DNA of 38,185 nucleotides from the NCBI GenBank assembly GCA_028599075.1, contig JAQRMW010000018.1:1-38185 (forward strand), read 5' to 3'. Positions 36,286-38,185 of this stretch are shown piece by piece (position 1 is the first letter of the stretch; the number at the start of each line of letters is the position of its first letter). The stretch comes from Urechidicola sp. (GTDB lineage Bacteria > Bacteroidota > Bacteroidia > Flavobacteriales > Flavobacteriaceae). A program made the position numbers and the translations under genes. The notes under the pieces were generated by a model that was given only the letters and a program-made list of their open reading frames with translations, made no database searches and had not been told where the DNA came from.

Positions 36286-36299
36286 AAGACTAATAATGC

Positions 36300-36767
36300 T
36301 TATCTCAAATAAGAATTCAACATCCACAATGTTTTTTCTGTTTCGGTGATATAATCACTCATCAAACTTGCTGTACCTTCATCATCAGCCTCTCCAGCTA
36401 AAGCTAAAATTTCACGCTCCTTAAGTATCAATACAGAAAAGTTTTTTACAACAATCTCTACACCTGTTTTACCATTGGTTATTCCTTTTTCAGCTTCAAT
36501 TTCTGAAATTCCGATATAATCAGCAAATGTATGCAAAGGTTCTCCCTCTAGTGTTAAAATTCGCTCTGCTACTTCATCAATTTTAATTACTGCATCATCA
36601 TATAATTCTTCAAATTTCAAATGCAATTCAAAAAATTCTTTACCCTTTATATTCCAATGCAATCCTCTTAAATTTTGGTAAAACAATTGATAATCAGCTA
36701 ATAAATGATTTAATTTAGTAATGAGTAATCCCGCTTGTACCTTATCTATTCCTATTAAATTTTTCAT
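36300..36767 (-). CDS. dps: Dps-family DNA-binding/ferritin-like protein
   Basis: 155 residues, the normal length. Dps forms a 12-subunit shell that stores iron and protects DNA from peroxide. The ferroxidase residues sit at the family spacing: H37, H49, D64 and E68 (12, 15 and 4 apart), with LHWNIKG and DEVAERI motifs. No long basic N-terminal tail is present, so DNA binding may be weak. It has one of the two best promoters in the window and a shared terminator. Peroxide or stationary-phase control is expected from the family, but no operator is visible. Confidence 0.95.
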   Translation of the reverse strand: MKNLIGIDKVQAGLLITKLNHLLADYQLFYQNLRGLHWNIKGKEFFELHLKFEELYDDAVIKIDEVAERILTLEGEPLHTFADYIGISEIEAEKGITNGKTGVEIVVKNFSVLILKEREILALAGEADDEGTASLMSDYITETEKTLWMLNSYLR

Positions 36768-36793
36768 GATATTATGATTTAAATATTACTATG

Positions 36794-36824
36794 CAAATAT
36801 ACAATTTATTATAGTATCATCAAA
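36794..36824 (-). promoter_or_regulatory. Canonical promoter of dps
   Basis: On the minus strand, TTTG (36821-36824), a 19-base spacer, and TATATTTG (36794-36801) match the full consensus. It ends 26 bases before the ATG. Confidence 0.8.
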
Positions 36825-36952
36825 ATTGATTGTTTTTATATTGTGATAGTATTTATTTATTTTAAAATGATTTAGAATTAAAAAATAGTTTGGGATTCGT
36901 CTTCAAATATTTTGTATTTTGCATTGATAAATACTAAGCCAACTTACTTGTT

Positions 36953-38002
36953 TTGAAACATAAAGAAGCCCAAAATAGATTCCTTATTTTTTTGAAAGAT
37001 AAAAGAAAGAAAAGTATTTTTAAAATGCTTTGGGAAGCCTCCTATTTATGGATTAGCAAAAGAGAAATTCCATTTTATTATTTTAAATATCAGTATCGAA
37101 AATCGGTAACTAACTTCAAAGATTATCTAAGTACTAAAGAAGGTATACGAATTCAACAGGGTAATCTCTTACACAACGATGAACTTATCTCGATTATGGC
37201 AAACAAACTTAGCTTTTCTTTGTATTGTAAAAAAAATGGTCTTCCAAATGCCAAAATGGTTAGTTATAATCTAGATTCAAATTTCTTTTTTGAAAATGAA
37301 GTTATCAAAGTAAAAAATTCTGAAGCTCTTTTTTATTTTTTTAACCATCTCTTTGAGAAAACAGCACACCAAAGTGTTTTTATAAAGCCACTTGCTCAAT
37401 ATGGTGGTGCAGGTTGTTTTAAGATAAATAAGAATAATTTAAAAGAAGATATAAAACATTGCAGTGAGCATGTGATTGGCACTGGTTATATCCATGAAGA
37501 GGTCATTCAACAACACGAGGTTATCAATAAAATTCATGAAAACTGCATCAATTCTGTACGCCTATTAACATATATTGATAAAAACAAATCAGCTAGTATT
37601 ATTGTTGCTTATATGAGATTTGGCATTGGTAAAAGTGTTGTTGATAATGTGAGTTCTGGTGGATTTCAAGTGGGCATCAATATTGAAAATGGTACACTAC
37701 ATGAAAAAGGGTATCAAGATATGGAGTTTGGTGGCGCTGAGTTTTATAAACACCCAACAAGTGGGTTTGTCTTTAAAGATTTTAAGATTCCGCATTTTAA
37801 AGAAGTATTGGATTTAACCTATAAAACAAGTGATTTTTTACCCGACAGAATTATAGGTTGGGATATTGCCATAACTACTAATGGCCCTGTTTTAATTGAG
37901 GCCAATGAGTACCCCTCCATTTTTGCAGCAGATATTATTTATGGTGGATTAAGAAAACATCCGAAGATAAAAGAATTGCTATCAGAATTAAAGATTAATT
38001 AA
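36953..38002 (+). CDS. Sugar-transfer-associated ATP-grasp family protein
   Basis: 349 residues from a TTG start; no ATG is available before the conserved NRFLIFLKDKRKKS segment. The ATP-grasp fold is seen in the VFIKPLAQYGGAGCFKI lysine/glycine loop, NSVRLLTYIDK, and the C-terminal GWDIAITTNGPVLIEANEYP metal-binding block with its Glu and Asn. The order fits the sugar-transfer-associated ATP-grasp group (ATPgrasp_ST), often found in polysaccharide or glycan loci. Such enzymes ligate a carboxylate and an amine; the substrate is unknown. A near-consensus promoter (TTTG at 36889, TATTTTG at 36915) lies upstream. A truncated copy of the same N-terminus follows directly. Confidence 0.87.
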   Translation: MKHKEAQNRFLIFLKDKRKKSIFKMLWEASYLWISKREIPFYYFKYQYRKSVTNFKDYLSTKEGIRIQQGNLLHNDELISIMANKLSFSLYCKKNGLPNAKMVSYNLDSNFFFENEVIKVKNSEALFYFFNHLFEKTAHQSVFIKPLAQYGGAGCFKINKNNLKEDIKHCSEHVIGTGYIHEEVIQQHEVINKIHENCINSVRLLTYIDKNKSASIIVAYMRFGIGKSVVDNVSSGGFQVGINIENGTLHEKGYQDMEFGGAEFYKHPTSGFVFKDFKIPHFKEVLDLTYKTSDFLPDRIIGWDIAITTNGPVLIEANEYPSIFAADIIYGGLRKHPKIKELLSELKIN

Positions 38003-38005
38003 ATT

Positions 38006-38067
38006 ATGGCAGTAAAACAACAAAACAGACTACACATATTTTTAAAAGATAAAAACAAAAAAAGTAT
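38006..38067 (+). pseudogene. Truncated second copy of the ATP-grasp gene (N-terminus only)
   Basis: It starts at an ATG 3 bases after the ATP-grasp stop. KQQNRLHIFLKDKNKKS matches KEAQNRFLIFLKDKRKKS of the upstream gene, so this was a tandem paralog. The match stops after codon 20, where the presumed insertion sequence starts. The open frame runs on to a TAA at 38102-38104, but the last 12 codons have no similarity. Confidence 0.75.
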
Positions 38068-38185
38068 GGTTCAAGATAGTTTAGGGAAATTTATATCTTT
38101 GTAAATTATTGAGAAACAATGAAGAACAAGTATATTTTCCGTTCCCGAATTTCTGAGAAGAAATTTAGACAAATTTTAAAGCTCT
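38068..38185 (+). mobile_element. Left end of an IS1595-type insertion sequence, continues past the window
   Basis: The paralog match ends at about 38067, and the following GGTTCAAGATAG fits an insertion-sequence terminus starting with GG. A -7 box TATCTTTG (38094-38101) precedes the transposase start. The right end, the opposite terminal repeat and any target duplication lie outside the window. Confidence 0.55.
38119..38185 (+). CDS. Transposase N-terminus, IS1595-like (partial)
   Basis: The first 22 codons, from an ATG 17 bases after the -7 box, cut by the window end. MKNKYIFRSRISEKKFRQIL resembles the start of IS1595-family transposases of Bacteroidota, which continue with a helix-turn-helix of the LTATQIA type. 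The match is from memory and rests on a short segment. Confidence 0.55.
   Translation, partial: MKNKYIFRSRISEKKFRQILKL

Overview
The window is about 38 kb of AT-rich chromosome from a member of the Bacteroidota, most likely the family Flavobacteriaceae. The reasons are: repeated promoter elements of the Bacteroidota type (-7 box TAnnTTTG, several with a TTTG about 19 bases upstream); a type IX secretion C-terminal sorting domain on a secreted nuclease; many short Sec and lipoprotein signals ending in a Q or C; a split transketolase; outer-membrane barrels; and a UbiA-type prenyltransferase next to maf. No species can be named from the sequence alone. No gene-free stretch is longer than about 300 bases.

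Layout. 0.2-9.2 kb: a 5'-nucleotidase lipoprotein (minus), a PagL-like lipid A deacylase, a histidine phosphatase/M61 peptidase pair, smpB-UbiA-maf in a tight run, the C-terminal half of transketolase, an outer-membrane barrel and an FKBP lipoprotein (minus). 9.2-10.9 kb: an S4 RNA-binding protein, a phosphoribosyltransferase, aroK (minus) and a tRNA-Lys/tRNA-Leu pair with hairpins after each. 11-15.6 kb: a carboxypeptidase-regulatory-like protein, a frameshifted secreted gene, an unknown lipoprotein, and a TlpA-like thioredoxin with an outer-membrane barrel. 15.6-23.4 kb: minus-strand prohibitin/VWA/fabG, then a DUF302 gene, pyrD and pheT. 23.6-32.3 kb: a SulP transporter, an unknown secreted protein, recG (minus), an RsmB-type rRNA methyltransferase and a T9SS-exported endonuclease I protein. 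32.5-38.2 kb: purL, dps (minus), an ATP-grasp protein, then a truncated second copy of that ATP-grasp gene cut off by what looks like the left end of an IS1595-type insertion sequence.

Most genes are housekeeping (translation, nucleotide, fatty-acid and aromatic metabolism, DNA repair) or envelope functions. The unusual content is small mobile DNA placed inside or beside these genes. The clearest case is an in-frame insertion of about 148 codons in recG. It carries a DUF559 (Vsr-like nuclease) domain flanked by two related GC-rich repeats, and it sits between helicase motifs II and III. A 24-bp inverted-repeat unit also appears to be inserted in frame in purL. Related short dispersed repeats lie between fabG and the VWA gene, between pheT and pyrD, and after the endonuclease gene. 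Together they suggest a genome colonised by short palindromic elements, some of which are tolerated inside essential proteins.
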